Assembly (NCBI GenBank): GCA_003008705.1
Contig: PDUO01000019.1
Span: 492,552-556,551 of the forward strand
DNA length: 64,000 bases
Reading direction: 5' to 3'
From: Pezicula radicicola
Taxonomy: Eukaryota > Ascomycota > Leotiomycetes > Helotiales > Dermateaceae
Positions 46,282-57,448 of this stretch are shown here, piece by piece. How positions within the stretch are numbered: the first letter of the stretch is position 1; each line of letters begins with the position of its first letter. The notes below the pieces were generated by a model that worked only from the letters and a program-made list of their open reading frames with translations, did not search any database and was not told the DNA's origin. Position numbers and translations under genes: made by a program.

Positions 46282-47642
46282 TTACTTGGACACTCCAAAA
46301 GTAGTCAAGCCCGGCCAATCTATCCCTCCAAAGATTAGCAAATGTTCCCCTACCAAAAAAGCCCAGCTCAAGAAAGAAAAGGTAAACAAAAAATATAACT
46401 CACCAAAAACAGTCCTCTCTCCATTCCTCTTCTCAACCCTCACAGCGTCACCAACCCTCAAAATCACACCCTGATCCCTAACCGCACAAAATCCATACCT
46501 CCCAAAAACCGGACTCCATTTAGCCCCCCTATCAACCTTACGGTCCCTGTTCAACTTCTTCCAAACCGTTCCCATCTCACCCTCCGCCGTCTTCCCCGTC
46601 CTATAATCCAAAGTAATACTTTGACATCGAAAACAATTAGCGGTTAATTTCATCTTTATGTTTTTAATTTTGTTCTTGTCTTTGGTCTTTGGGATATTGG
46701 TATTAAAGATAAGTTCAGCCCAGAAATCTTCATCAAATGCTGGAACTGAACCGGAGAGAACGATGTTAGGTCGGAATTTTGTGACGTCCATGGGTAATGA
46801 GCCTGGAGCTAGACGAGAAGATAGGTCGTCGGTTGAGGATTGCGTTACTACGAGGTATTGACCTAAATCGTTGAATGCGATACGTTCTTCCTGTGGAGAT
46901 ATGATAGGCAGGGAAAAAGGGATTTTGGAAAATAATTTGTTGGTAATCGATGGCGAGCGAGATAGAGCTAGTTTACTGCTAGGGGCCATTGAGCCATAGA
47001 CAGTCCGGGAGTTTGAGCCTATATAGACCAGTATGACTTCGTACCCAATCCGCTCGCTAAACCAGTTCTTGAAGGCTAGTCCCATATCGTATGCCATCGT
47101 GCTACTTCCATGAAGGTTAACGTCCACTTTTCTAAGGCCTTTTGTCTCCGGAATTAGGGGAAAGCAGGTCTGATCAGAAGAGCCGGTCCATGAGAGGGAC
47201 TTTGGTGGTATAGTTTCTGGCATCCAGGTGATGACGACCTTTGCGTCATCTAAAGTTTCGTCGTCTCTCGTATCGAGATAACTGGCAAAGAGAGCGAGAG
47301 TGAGTTCGTAGCCGACGAGCAATGCTTCGAGTTTGATAATGGCTTTTGTGTCTGGGTCGCGATGGACTCTTTGCAAAGAGAAAGTTCGGTCATGCTCGAA
47401 TCCTCTGAGGCCGATCGTGGCGCTCTTGACAGCTATTGGACGAAGGCCCTTGATCGGGTGTATGTACAGCTAAAGTATGATTAGTTATTAGATTGGAGTT
47501 GTGGAGTGCTCGTTGGACTAACCTGCTTGATTCGAAGTTCTGGGCCCTGGGATTTCTTATTTTCAGGAACGTTGGCTCTAAAATATAACGATGCAAGGAG
47601 TAATAACGGTAACGCCGTAATTGCAAGAGGGTAATAGCCCAT
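46282..47642 (-). CDS. MOSC domain protein, mARC-like molybdenum protein
   Basis: Exons 47642-47523, 47469-46404 and 46319-46282 give 407 residues. The N-terminus is one hydrophobic helix (ITALPLLLLASLYF) that could anchor the protein in a membrane. It is followed by the MOSC N-terminal beta-barrel (IKQLYIHPIKGLRPIAVKSA) and the MOSC domain. Key features: FRPNIVLSG, ANCFRCQSITLDYRTG with the Cys that binds molybdenum cofactor in mARC enzymes, FGRYGF, VILRVGDAVRVEKR, and a terminal WPGLTTFG. Human and fungal relatives at the mitochondrial outer membrane reduce N-hydroxylated compounds with cytochrome b5. The last exon is only 38 bp but restores the conserved end. The gene converges on the dioxygenase gene. 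Confidence 0.9.
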
Positions 47643-48020
47643 TGTAACAGACGTATTCTGTATAAAGAAGTAGCCGTAATATTCCGTATAGGAACGGGAA
47701 GGACTTTCAGATGAATAGAAGACATACTTATACTTATCAAAGTTCTTAGCTTGTAGGTATGATTGAAAGTTTAGTTTGGTCAATTGTACTTCCAAATACG
47801 GACTAGAATGCGGGAACTACCAGCGTCACTGGCGGATAGGCCAAGAGTGGGATGGTTATATCAATTGGCGGAGCTAGTTTCTTTGAATTTCATGACCTAG
47901 GTATAGATTTCATGTTGTCCAAGAAGATCACATATCCCTCTTCGGGCTCGGAAGCTACGCCTTGAGTTGAAGAATGAATGGCATCCACTCTGGGCTTGTT
48001 ATCGGATCTTTCAATTAAGT
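47643..48020. other. Intergenic, MOSC gene promoter
   Basis: About 380 bp without coding potential, between the MOSC start and the 3' end of the small secreted protein gene. Confidence 0.5.
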
Positions 48021-48685
48021 CTAAGCCAAAACAGTTGATAATGCTGTAATAGCATCCTTCGTGGCCTGAGTCTCAGCGCTGCCCGCATTCTTAATAACTT
48101 TGCCCAATAAATGCTCAACAGTCTGTCCAGGGTCCGTAATCGCAGTACCTTGCGCGGTATTGATACGCGCAATCTGGTAGCTCAAGAAAAACTTAGGGGC
48201 TTTGACAGCCAAACTTCCCCCTACACTTCTCAATCCTGCCTCAGTCGCCAAGTATGTGTTGAGCTGGTTCTGGAATAGGGTAAGGTTGGAAGATGCAAGC
48301 GGAGTGGCTGTGGCAAACTCGCTTAGTGCGAAGGCCAGCGGTGTCTGCGATGAATCGGCGAAGTTGATATCTGAAAATTTGATGCCTCCGCTGATAACGT
48401 CTGGAACGGTGGCGATAGTAGTCTTGGAAGTGTCGCATGTTACGGCGTTCTGAATCGCCGTGACGGTATCTTGTACTTCAGCTGGGAGTGCAGTGCTTCC
48501 GACAACAAAGCAGGCAGTTGCGCGACTGACTGGCTTGTGGAAGATGGAGTCGATGAGTTGCGATGCCGGAGCTGAGCGCCAACTGGTTAATTGTTGAGAA
48601 TATAACGAGTTCTAACGGGAGACTTACCAGCAACAGCAGAACCAGTCATAAGCACAATGCTCGTAACGACAGCGAAGTTGACCAT
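48021..48685 (-). CDS. Small secreted protein of unknown function
   Basis: Exons 48685-48628 and 48571-48021 join (donor GTAAGT, acceptor GCGCTCAG) to give 202 residues. MVNFAVVTSIVLMTGSAVAA is a clear signal peptide with cleavage near AA-PAS. The mature part is Ala/Thr/Ser-rich and helical, with only two cysteines (ATACFVV and AVTCDTS) about 30 residues apart that could form one disulphide. No transmembrane anchor or GPI signal is seen. I do not recognise a family; it could be a secreted structural or effector-like protein. Confidence 0.75.
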
Positions 48686-49409
48686 TTTCGAGTAGTTGTA
48701 GCGGTGCAATTTCAAATGAAGAATTGACTAGTAAAGTTGCAAAACCAGTTGCGAAAAGAATATAAATCTTGAAAAGAGTGAACGGTAAATTAAACGTGCA
48801 AGCACAAAGAAAGCAAAGAATGACAGAATGAGGGAGAGAGAGAGAAAAGACGCTCTTGCGACAGGAAGACTGAAAAATATATACAAACAACCATCATACG
48901 AAACCCACCCAAATCTATGGTAGATGAAGGTAATACCAAGGACTCCTGCGTCTGAAGATCGAAACGGCTAACTAGTAAAGCACTGGTTCGCCCGTTTGGC
49001 AGGCTGTCAAGCGTCAAATTCAATTCGAGGATCAGATGATGGCCTAGCGTCGCGCAACTCCTGCGTTTTGAGGCTGCTTGCGCCGTTCAGCTAGTCACTG
49101 AGACAAGGGCCGTGTCAGCCAAGAAATGAGGCTATTCGCGAAGGTTGGGAATACGGGAGACCCACTTTCGTGAATGTAAGCGACGATGGGAACCGAGGTC
49201 CTTCCTAAAGGATTTGGCTTTTCTCGACTTGTCTCAACCTTCCTTTACCTTCGCAATCGACCGAAAACGTCTCCTAGGTTGTAGGGAACCGTTGTTAAGA
49301 AGCCATTCCACGGATCCACCTGCCTACCCTAATAACACAGGGCATCCTCAAGCATGAATTCGAAAGGCCTAACCTCTTTCCTTATCTGCCAGAGTTGCGA
49401 CCTCTATTT
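48686..49409. other. Intergenic, promoter of small secreted protein gene
   Basis: About 720 bp without a supported gene. A GAGA-rich stretch at 48827-48850 lies about 150 bp before the small secreted protein gene on its strand. Confidence 0.5.
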
Positions 49410-50407
49410 TCACTCCTCTTCTATATCATCACCGCCCATTACAGTCCCCAGACATGTTCTAGCCATGCCGACAGTATGTTCCAAAGCCGTTATCTTTGCC
49501 AACGCAGCCATCAAGCTTGGGTCTGCACTCTCAACTCTAACCTTCTCTTTGACTCTGACTTCCTCTCCCCGAAATTTATATACCCCCTCCATCTCATCAT
49601 GCTCCAGCCTCCTCTGAGCACCAATAGCAAATGCCAGCCTGCTTCCGAGGTTTGGTACTGCGGTTGCTGATTCTAGAACCCGCACTGTCATCACCAATGA
49701 TGCGTCAAAGATGGTGAGGTTAAGAGATATATTGGACGGGAGAGGCGGATCGAAGGTTTCGGGAGATGGAGGAGAGGTATACCATGTGGCATCTAGGTCG
49801 GGTGCGCTGGGAGGTGTAGCAAGTAGGTTCGGACCTTTCAGAGTGCTTTTCGCCTCGGTGAGTATGGAATGGAGCAGTCGCAGCTGGCCTGATATGAACA
49901 ATGCAGAGTTGCGATCCCCTGTCCATCGCGTAATGTCTACACAGTCGAGTGATTCGTTGAGAAGTGTTCGGAGGGCCTTTAGCGGTTCCAGCGTAAGTGC
50001 TTCTGTAGGAGAGACGATGAAGTGAAGTGGGTTGTGAGTTTTAAGGCGAAGATGTAGTGACTGGCAGATATTTAGCAAATTGAGACGGTGATACATGGGA
50101 AACATACTCCCTTCACTATCTGTGTTCCCACTCGAGTGACATGTCCTTTAACACTTTCCGACCGTGGTGAACTCATAACAAGTGTCGAGCCCGGTTCTAT
50201 TGGTGCTAGTAGAGCGTAGCACTCGTCAAGGCCCGATTTGAGCGATACCAGAGTCTCTTGGAGAGATTCGAGGAGCCATGCTAACTCGCGTTCCTAGAGG
50301 ATGTCAGCTTGCGATTACATACCATTAAGGCCACGGCATACGATTGATTTCTCCTCTTCTTTCTTAAGCTCTTCCGGAGCTATCACAGGCCAAACAGAAG
50401 TAGACAT
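49410..50407 (-). CDS. RAV2: Rogdi/Rav2-like subunit of the RAVE complex
   Basis: Exons 50407-50342, 50293-50108 and 50060-49410 join in frame to 300 residues. The sequence shows the Rogdi leucine-zipper family pattern: ERELAWLLESLQETLVSLKSGLDECYALLAPIEPGS across two segments, RTLLNESLDCVDITRWTGD, ISGQLRLLHSILTEAK, FDPPLPSNISLNLTIFDASLV, and a very conserved C-terminal RVKEKVRVESADPSLMAALAK. In yeast the RAVE complex (Rav1, Rav2, Skp1) reassembles the V1 and V0 sectors of the vacuolar H+-ATPase. The gene is head to head with POP7, 234 bp apart. Confidence 0.9.
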
Positions 50408-50641
50408 TGTTAGTAGTTAGTGGTGTCGTGAGGTTACGGTGTTAGTGTCGCGCCGCTGTCGAGGACTAGGTAGCTTTCGATAACGCTTTGTTCTGCCGGG
50501 CGGTGTACAACCGCTAGCCTTCTGCTGCCAAGCTCCGACGAATATATTGAACCACCCACCACCAACAGCAACAACGAAAGACTTACGACTTCACTTTCTT
50601 CAACCTGATATCTACACGTTATCCAGTACTCTACTGCCAAG
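50408..50641. promoter_or_regulatory. Shared bidirectional promoter of RAV2 and POP7
   Basis: Only 234 bp separate the two divergent start codons, so both housekeeping promoters must lie here or overlap. No TATA element is obvious. ACCACCCACCACCAACAGC forms a CCA-rich tract on the POP7 side. Confidence 0.6.
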
Positions 50642-51231
50642 ATGGTGAAGGAAATGCCGTCTTCGACTGAGCCCCCAAAGCTCTCTCGAATCTCAAAAGG
50701 TGATTTTCACCCACCCACGATTCTATAACCTCGCGCTACCATACAAGCATCTAAACTTGAGCAGGTCAAAAAATCAAGAAAGGTTCCCTCCTACATCCAC
50801 CAGTCGCTGGGCACCGCACTGGATCTACGACCCAGAAAGTAGTCTACGTCTCCCCAAGCTCACCTTTCATCTCCATTATCAAGCGAACGAAAACATATCT
50901 TCGCGAAATTGAGAATCGCTCTTCCCCAGCCATCTCTCTCGCACGCTCAAGCGACCACGAACTACTGAAGACGATTGAAGCTGCTGTGATTAATGCAGCA
51001 AAAGGAAAGAGGGAGGAAGTCACCGTGACGGGCACTGGAAGGGCTATCGACAAGGTGTTGCAAGTTGGTTGTTGGTTTGGAAATGAGGGAGAGGGCAAGC
51101 TTTGGAAGGTTGAGTGGAGAACTGGAAGTATCGGTGCGGTTGATGAAGTTATTAATGAAGATGGACAAGTTGATGAAGAACGACGGGAGAGGAGAACGGG
51201 TTCCTTGGAAGCGATCATATCAGCGCGGTGA
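50642..51231 (+). CDS. POP7: RNase P/MRP subunit Pop7/Rpp20-like (Alba fold)
   Basis: Exons 50642-50699 and 50765-51231 give 174 residues. The Alba-like fold of Rpp20 is visible: KVVYVSPSSPFISIIKRTKTYLREIE for the first strand and helix, EEVTVTGTGRAIDKVLQVGCWF for the central GxGxAI helix, and WRTGSIGAVDEVI for the last strand. The N-terminus is basic, with KGQKIKKGSLLHPP. The protein binds RNase P and MRP RNA with Pop6 and acts in tRNA and rRNA processing in the nucleus. The C-terminal RRTGSLEAIIS is the usual end of the family. Confidence 0.88.
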
Positions 51232-52846
51232 GAGGATATCTATGAGAGTGAAGCTTGTTTCTGCGACACAAGTACCCAAGTACTCGGAGGCACAGCTATT
51301 ATACACACATAGGAAGAACCGCCCTTGATAGCTGCGAAAGTTCTCCGCTATACATACCGCAACACAACAAAAGCCGTACCGAACCCATATATCTAGGAGT
51401 CGAGTTTACAACTTCCTTTGCAAGCTGGTCAGTATCACAACCCATTCATTTTTATGCAGTTATACTAATATAATAATATGGTAGCAATTAATAGCTGATC
51501 ATGATTTCGGCACAAGCCGTGGACTTCAAAATAGGCAGATAGCAGTGTCATATCGGAAAGTCGAGATTGAATGAAAACAACCAAAGACAATCTGTTCCTT
51601 CGCTTTTGAACTCCGACAATAAATATACTATAGTTGGACTGAATGAACAAAGTCGTAAAGATAGAGTTCATGAACCTTTGTCTGGATATTGCCATGACCT
51701 CCCTATAGCTAGCCAAATGTAAGCCCTCCTCGGCCCAGTAGGAACGACCCATAACAAAATGCGCAAATATCATGTCCAGGTCTAGGCTAGTCATCAAGAT
51801 AATACGTATATACGACAGACGAATTGTGCGTCGTCAGAAGAAATACTCTTCAAGAATTCTACTTTCGGAAGGCCCACGCATACGTGTGATGATATAGATG
51901 GCATAGAGCCTTTCACAGACAAGTTGTGTAGTCATAGGCTTAGGAATAATTTTAGTAGGGTATTGTAATCTGTAAGCTGTGAGTTCCATTTTCAAAGCTT
52001 TTAGACATTTTACATTATGTTGACTTCGAGCCATCGAAGAGGACGAGTTGCTTTTTTTAGTACCTTGCGATCTTGCTAGATGCAGTAGACATTGTTTCTC
52101 CTTGGGGTTTAGAATTCAATGACAAAGCTAAAGCTATCAGCTACAAGAGCATACGCCTTTTTAGTGTTTACCTTCCATCGCAGAGTTAAATGGTGATGTG
52201 GTGGAAAGCACTGTTAAGTACAGTTAGAAGAGAGGTTTTTTTTAACATGGTTTGTAAGGGTTAGGACGCAGTTCTCTCCTTTTCGAAGCTGGTATTTGAC
52301 GTAAGCTTGATTTCTTGAAAGTTCTATTTTGTTGGGAGAAGACTTCGGCTTGGGAGGTTAGTGGAGCCTTTAAGTGATTTACTCACGTTCAGCACTCAAG
52401 CTAAGGTGGTTTCCACGTTTCTATGTGACTATCATAGCTTATATTGGACTTGAATTTATGGTTCCGGTCATTGTGTCTAAAGTCTGTTCATCTAGGGAGT
52501 TATAAAATTATTAGCACAATTCTTACGTAACATGAGCGTAGTTGCTACAAGAAGAGTGATTATTCAACCATCTACTAATGAATTTCCTTTCTTTCCGAAT
52601 ATGCTCACTTTTTTATCTCCAGCCTTCTCCCTCCTCGCTCTTGCGTACAATCATAGGCTAAGTTAGCGAAGATCAGACATGGTGTGGTGGTTGTGGGTGT
52701 TTCGGACGCTGCTCAGCCTCAGGTAGGCTTGCTTTGTATCTCAAGCTGGAAGAAAGCTCCGAATCTTTTCTCATACTTCTAAAAAATCAAATCCTGAGTG
52801 AAAGAACACACGAGAATATCAAGTCACTATAATCAACATACAGCCC
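51232..52846. other. Intergenic, nothing recognised
   Basis: About 1.6 kb of ordinary AT-rich sequence. Frames such as minus 51465-51797 show no domain. No repeats stand out. Confidence 0.5.
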
Positions 52847-53465
52847 TTGATACAGGCGGCTATGCATCGGCCTCGTATTCATCATAGGTACGATTGTTGG
52901 ACGACACTCACAACATTAGGTTCCTCAAATCGGCATTTATTGCCCAAGATTCAGCCTTATGCCAAGTATGTTGCCTCAAGGGCAGGAAATAAGTCATCAT
53001 ACAGGACCTCAAGATTCGGTCGCAGTTCAACGCTTACGAGCTCTATTGCTACATCTCTTCTCGTGAGTCTTGCAGGGATCTTGATATGGACCACCGAGGC
53101 TCACTGTGTCAGTAATGAATCAAAATCTAGACAACACGTCTGGGTTGAAGAACATCGCCTTGAAAACTATCGATGTACGCCGGACTCCTCAGAATCTTCA
53201 ACCACATCGACAAATGGTTCTTTGGGTTATTTTGTTTACTCACGCCTTTCCGAGAAGGAGAAAACAAGGATTCTAATTCTTGGGCCCGGAGAGCATGGTG
53301 ATGAGCTGAAAGGTAGTCTCAGACATGTCAGATCGCTACAAGACAATGACTATGAAGCTCTATCATATGTATGGGGCGAGACTTCGGGGACACACATTGG
53401 TACATTCAGGAATGCAGATTAAGATCATTCCAACCATGTCAACTGGAACCGTGATACACATTACA
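52847..53465 (+). pseudogene. Truncated HET (heterokaryon incompatibility) domain gene
   Basis: A frame of about 190 codons starts at 52847. It has a hydrophobic segment (SSIATSLLVSLAGILIW) near residues 65-80. It then has the beginning of a HET domain: FVYSRLSEKEKTRILILGPG, HVRSLQDNDYEALSYVWGE. The frame stops at 53420-53422. A shifted frame (GMQIKIIPT) may carry a few more HET residues, after which the domain ends abruptly where the convergent APH gene begins. HET proteins trigger cell death on non-self recognition. The conserved central and C-terminal HET blocks are absent, so this is a remnant. Confidence 0.7.
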
Positions 53466-53485
53466 TATGGTGAGAATTGTTTGTG

Positions 53486-54548
53486 CTATATGCGTGCGGC
53501 AAGCGAGAGGCCATACCCGATACTAACAAATTGTTTTGTTATATGTTCCTGCCGATCCGATAGCTTCGAGAGCACCATTTCTGCAAATTCTCTATGCCAC
53601 CCCGACTGCACTTGGAGGATAGCCTGCTCAAAACCAGGAGGATATACTCCTGCGAAGGCCCAGTCAATCATCCACACCTTCCCCTGAGCGTCGAGGACGA
53701 GGTTCCGTGGCGCAATGTCCTGATGTGTGAGTACTAGCCTCTGAAATTTAAACCTTGGTGCATGCTGCTCTAGTTGTTTAAATTGTACGCAGACATCGAT
53801 CTTATGATTACACCAGTCCTCTAGGTCCTGCAACGATGCAAAGGGGCCGGCACCATCTTCTGTAAACCAGGGACCTACAAACTTCTGACCTACAAACTCC
53901 TGACTTCCCGTCCATCCGATAGGCCCTAGTGGTAGTTCAAAGGTTGTCGACTGCATCTTCTCGATTATTGCAGCAACCTGACTAGCTACCGACTGCCGCT
54001 GGTCTACTTCTAGAGAGTTCCAACACTCGTCAACCGTTGGCCCTGGTATATAGTCCATGACAATAAAGTGAGCCTTTACGAGTTGCCCTTCTGCGAATCC
54101 AGGGACATCGGCCGTAAAGGTACGGTGAACTCTAGGGACAGGTAGATGCAACGATTCTGTAGCAAATATCATATTCTATGACTCGCTTGGAAGAACACCT
54201 CGTCCACCCTTACAAGCAAGGGATTTAGAGAGCCGTACAACATTTACGCCGCCATAGTCGTGAAGTTTTAGTGCAGTAGAAAACAGCTGTGCAAGCTGTT
54301 GGTCCGACGTTGAGGACAGGTGCAGCTTATCTAGCGGAAATAAAAGACGATCATCTCTTTCTTTAAGCTACGCAACTTATGTTAGTATTCCTAAAAAGTT
54401 CAAAGTGTTATATAGTTCACTTACATCTCTATAAGGCTCTCCAAAGCCATTCTGCATAGTTCCTCTATTTACAGCAGGATTTACGTGCGTTTTAGGCTTT
54501 CTGGTGCGCGCATGAGCTTTCGAATTCTTGGACAATGACGATCCCATA
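53486..54548 (-). pseudogene. APH-family phosphotransferase gene with premature stop
   Basis: A minus-strand gene with a 5' exon ending at 54425 (..MQNGFGEPYRD), an intron (GTAAGT..GCGTAG), and exon 54367-53486. The second exon reads LKERDDRLLFPLDKLHL, VVRLSKSLACKGGRGVLPSES, then TAG at 54176-54178, then MIFATESLHLPVPRVHRTF in the same frame. The kinase-like catalytic loop is intact: LTHQDIAPRNLVLD (HxDxxxxN) and WMIDWAFAGVYPPGFE. Relatives are fungal APH/choline-kinase-like proteins of unknown substrate. The upstream start region also needs a one-base change near 54540 if homologues begin with MGSSLSK. Loss of the N-lobe by the TAG would inactivate it, though translation from 54172 is possible. 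Confidence 0.72.
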
Positions 54549-55689
54549 TTAAGACGTGGTTAGAACTCAGGCGGGGCGACAATCTCGGTTGATGTGTTTG
54601 CAAGGTGGCGTGTAGTGGTTTGAGAGTCATCTATGAGTTATGAGAGTGAGGCCAACTCTGTTAACGAGCTTAGTACTTTAACCGCGCGCATGAGCTGAAA
54701 CATGAACATAACCTCACTGTAGTCAGAGTCGAAATCGCGGTAAGGTTGATTCGTATTTGTGCCTCTAAGATATCCGTGGTTGCCTAAGCCTCGAGGCCTT
54801 ACTTTCAAAGGTCTAAAACTGATCACGTGGAATTCTAGTGTGAAGTTAGTGGATATACTATGTATATTTCCCCTCCGCAGCCTCAAATTAAGCATCCTTA
54901 TCACCACTCTGCCGGCTGTGTTCTACAAAGCTACGCCTACAATAGCCACGCCTATATTACCGACGCCGAAGGGAGCCCCTCCCAGCCCAGCCTCCAATTA
55001 TCTACCGTGAGGCTCTTGTTCCCTTTTGCGCACTAGAAAACTTTAAGGAAAATCTTATTGGGTATTGAAGACTTGATATTTAGCATTGGATAGCAACAGG
55101 GTTCGTCAGTCATGGGCTATGGAATATTCTTGGTTAGATTGCAACATCATCAAAGTCTACAATATAGAATTTTGGAAGGATTCCAAAGGAGGTATTTCTT
55201 CGAAATTTAAGTAGTACGCTCGCTAAAATCATGCGAAGTACCTTGAACACTGAGGAAAACAGGGATTGGATAGAGAGTTTTAAGTGTTTTGTTTATTTTT
55301 TAATTTGTTTTAATTTTTTATTCTTTTCTTAATAATAATTCATTGAAATTTAAAGAGTAAATATAGAACGGATGAAACATATTATCAGCGTCGTTGGTCA
55401 TTCACCAACTATAGCTTCTTGTGGCCTCATTCACCAGATGATACAGCCCAGGTGCCTTTAAAAGCCTGGAGATTGCAGATTCTTCAAGATCCATTCTACA
55501 ACAACAACCACCACCACCAGTCAAGAGCAACCAGAACTTTATTCAAACACGCTCAGGACTCGAAGTGATCTCACATCATCAAAAACAAAATTCAACATAC
55601 TACAATCCTCTACCAACCATACGCACATCCCATTTATCCTCATTAAAACAATACGTCCAAATCACCAAATCACCGTACCGCTATCCAAA
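54549..55689. other. Intergenic with T-rich low complexity
   Basis: About 1.1 kb without supported genes. A strongly T/A-biased stretch lies at 55280-55345. The last 200 bp are CAA- and CCA-rich and form the leader of the next small gene. Confidence 0.5.
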
Positions 55690-55977
55690 ATGCCTGAAGT
55701 CAAAACCTCGTCGACAAAGTCTCCAGCTTCCGCACCGGCAGGAACAGTACAGGAGCAACCTAAGCTCGTCTCTCCTCCATTTGTTTCATTCTTCGCACCA
55801 GAATCCGAATGGTCAACTGCACAAGACCGTAATAAGAACATACACATTCCCGCTAAATCATTCTTCGCATCGGAATCCCCAGAGCCGACTACAACAGACC
55901 AGACCAAGATCCGCGGCGGCGGTATCGGTTCCTGTCTCGATAACTGCTTTGCTTGTATCGTCTGCTGTTGCCGCTAA
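55690..55977 (+). CDS. Small protein with cysteine-rich C-terminal tail
   Basis: This 95-residue frame starts MPEVKTSSTKSPAS and is Pro/Ser/Thr-rich and disordered until residue 70. It ends with RGGGIGSCLDNCFACIVCCCR. Clustered cysteines in a short hydrophobic C-terminal segment resemble CYSTM-type cysteine-rich membrane modules or a palmitoylated tail, as seen in several short stress-related fungal proteins. The long CA-rich upstream leader suits a 5' UTR. The family assignment is tentative. Confidence 0.6.
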   Translation: MPEVKTSSTKSPASAPAGTVQEQPKLVSPPFVSFFAPESEWSTAQDRNKNIHIPAKSFFASESPEPTTTDQTKIRGGGIGSCLDNCFACIVCCCR

Positions 55978-56425
55978 GAGGTGCTATTGGAAAGGCAATG
56001 CATTTTACTTGAGTGGATTCGTTGTGGTGCGGCGGCTGAGGCTCGGAGATCAGGTGAATAAGGACGGGAGATTATTCGGAGAGCAGAATTAGTGAATGAA
56101 CTTCTATTCTTGAAAACTGATTTGACTCGTGCTTTTAATTGTCTTGATTCAAATTAGAAATGGAGCATACTTGCAACATCATGTGTTAGTTTAAATATCA
56201 CTGTCGGAGTAAGGTTCCTCCTGTATGTCTGCTCAGGCCTCGCTTGTCGCTTAACAATAAAAACCAATACATTTAGATCTTATGTTAAGAAATCTCGTCG
56301 CATTGATACCTATTACAATCCTTAAGAACCCCCAAGTGTCTGAACACTCGATTAAATCACATCACAAACGTGTTTCCTCCCTTCACAGCAAAAACGTACC
56401 TCCCAAGTCTCAATCACACAACACT
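55978..56425. other. Intergenic, nothing recognised
   Basis: About 450 bp of AT-rich spacer between convergent small genes. Confidence 0.5.
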
Positions 56426-56644
56426 TCAAGCCGGTTCCCCCTCACCTACCTGCTCTGTCGCTTCCTTAGTACCATCCTTGGAATAATTTTTTAGGCAATA
56501 TGAACAGCGCTCTGCTATAGGTATCGTCTCCACATCATTCACAGCACAGCCTTTCGTTTTCAGGTCTTTAAAATGGGCGCAGCGTTTGAGTACTTTGTTG
56601 ATGGTGTGACTCCAGGAGTATCTATACTTTTCGAGGCTGCACAT
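56426..56644 (-). CDS. Short Cys/His protein of a common fungal hypothetical family
   Basis: The 72-residue frame reads MCSLEKYRYSWSHTI, then CAHF, KGCAVNDVETIPIAERCSYC. The spacing C..Y.Y...H......C...........C............C..C matches small fungal proteins that start MCxxxxYxYxCGH and end CPxC, likely zinc-binding. Here the CGH cysteine position reads WSH, so one putative ligand is missing. The C-terminal VGEGEPA overlaps a possible intron donor (CAGGTAGGTGAG), so the true end may differ. Confidence 0.5.
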   Translation of the reverse strand: MCSLEKYRYSWSHTINKVLKRCAHFKDLKTKGCAVNDVETIPIAERCSYCLKNYSKDGTKEATEQVGEGEPA

Positions 56645-57448
56645 GTTGTACTTGGTGTTCTTGTTGGTTAAAAATCGCTTAGTAGGTTTCGGTTTTGTGG
56701 ATAGCTACTTACAATATCCAGATATTCTCAATTTGGTCGATTCCCTTAGCGAGATTATTAAGTTTGTACGGAAGTACTTGGTAAATTAAGGGGCTTGCAA
56801 TTATCTGATTGACGAGGTAAGTACATAGTAGTTCTTTTGAAGTGTTCTGTCCACCTGGTTTTATTGATAGTCTTTTTGCAAGACGTGAAAGGATTTGTGC
56901 TTTCAATAGAGTGACCTGTTGCTAGACAGTAGGGGAGTGTCGAGGTCCTCGAGGGAGTTCTTATATATGTATACGATGATAGTGATAAATAGGTACGTGA
57001 ATAAGATCCGCGAATAATATAGACTACAAAAGAATTACAATTTGAATCACAGGAGTAGAAAGCTATAGCAGTGACTGGCGAAAGGCAATGTGTAGAGAGA
57101 GTTAGATTGAAATAGTTGTAAAATTTTAATAGAAGTAGAATTTATGAACATGAATTTATTTTTAGAAATCGATTTCAATTTGTTTGTATTCAAGGACTTG
57201 AAATTGTAGATGCATTACTTAAACGAGGAAAGCGACTTCGCATACTACTAGCCAAAGGGATACGTATTCGAGATCCCATTTCGTAACAATGTTCTTAACC
57301 TTCAAAAGTTGCATAAATATAAACAATATATCATAGGTTGCCTATAGCCAAGTTGAGACTAACATAAGTATAATTACGATTACAAATTTACTACTATCTT
57401 TAAACGCCAAAAAGAAAGAAAACATTACTAAATCAAACATGATACAGC
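56645..57448. other. Intergenic, nothing firmly supported
   Basis: About 800 bp. A minus-strand frame at 56709-56906 (65 codons) shows no domain. Otherwise AT-rich sequence with the 3' end of the photoreceptor gene. Confidence 0.45.

Noticed and set aside
51465..51797. 110-codon minus-strand frame after POP7
   Set aside because: No recognisable domain, and the sequence composition matches the intergenic background.
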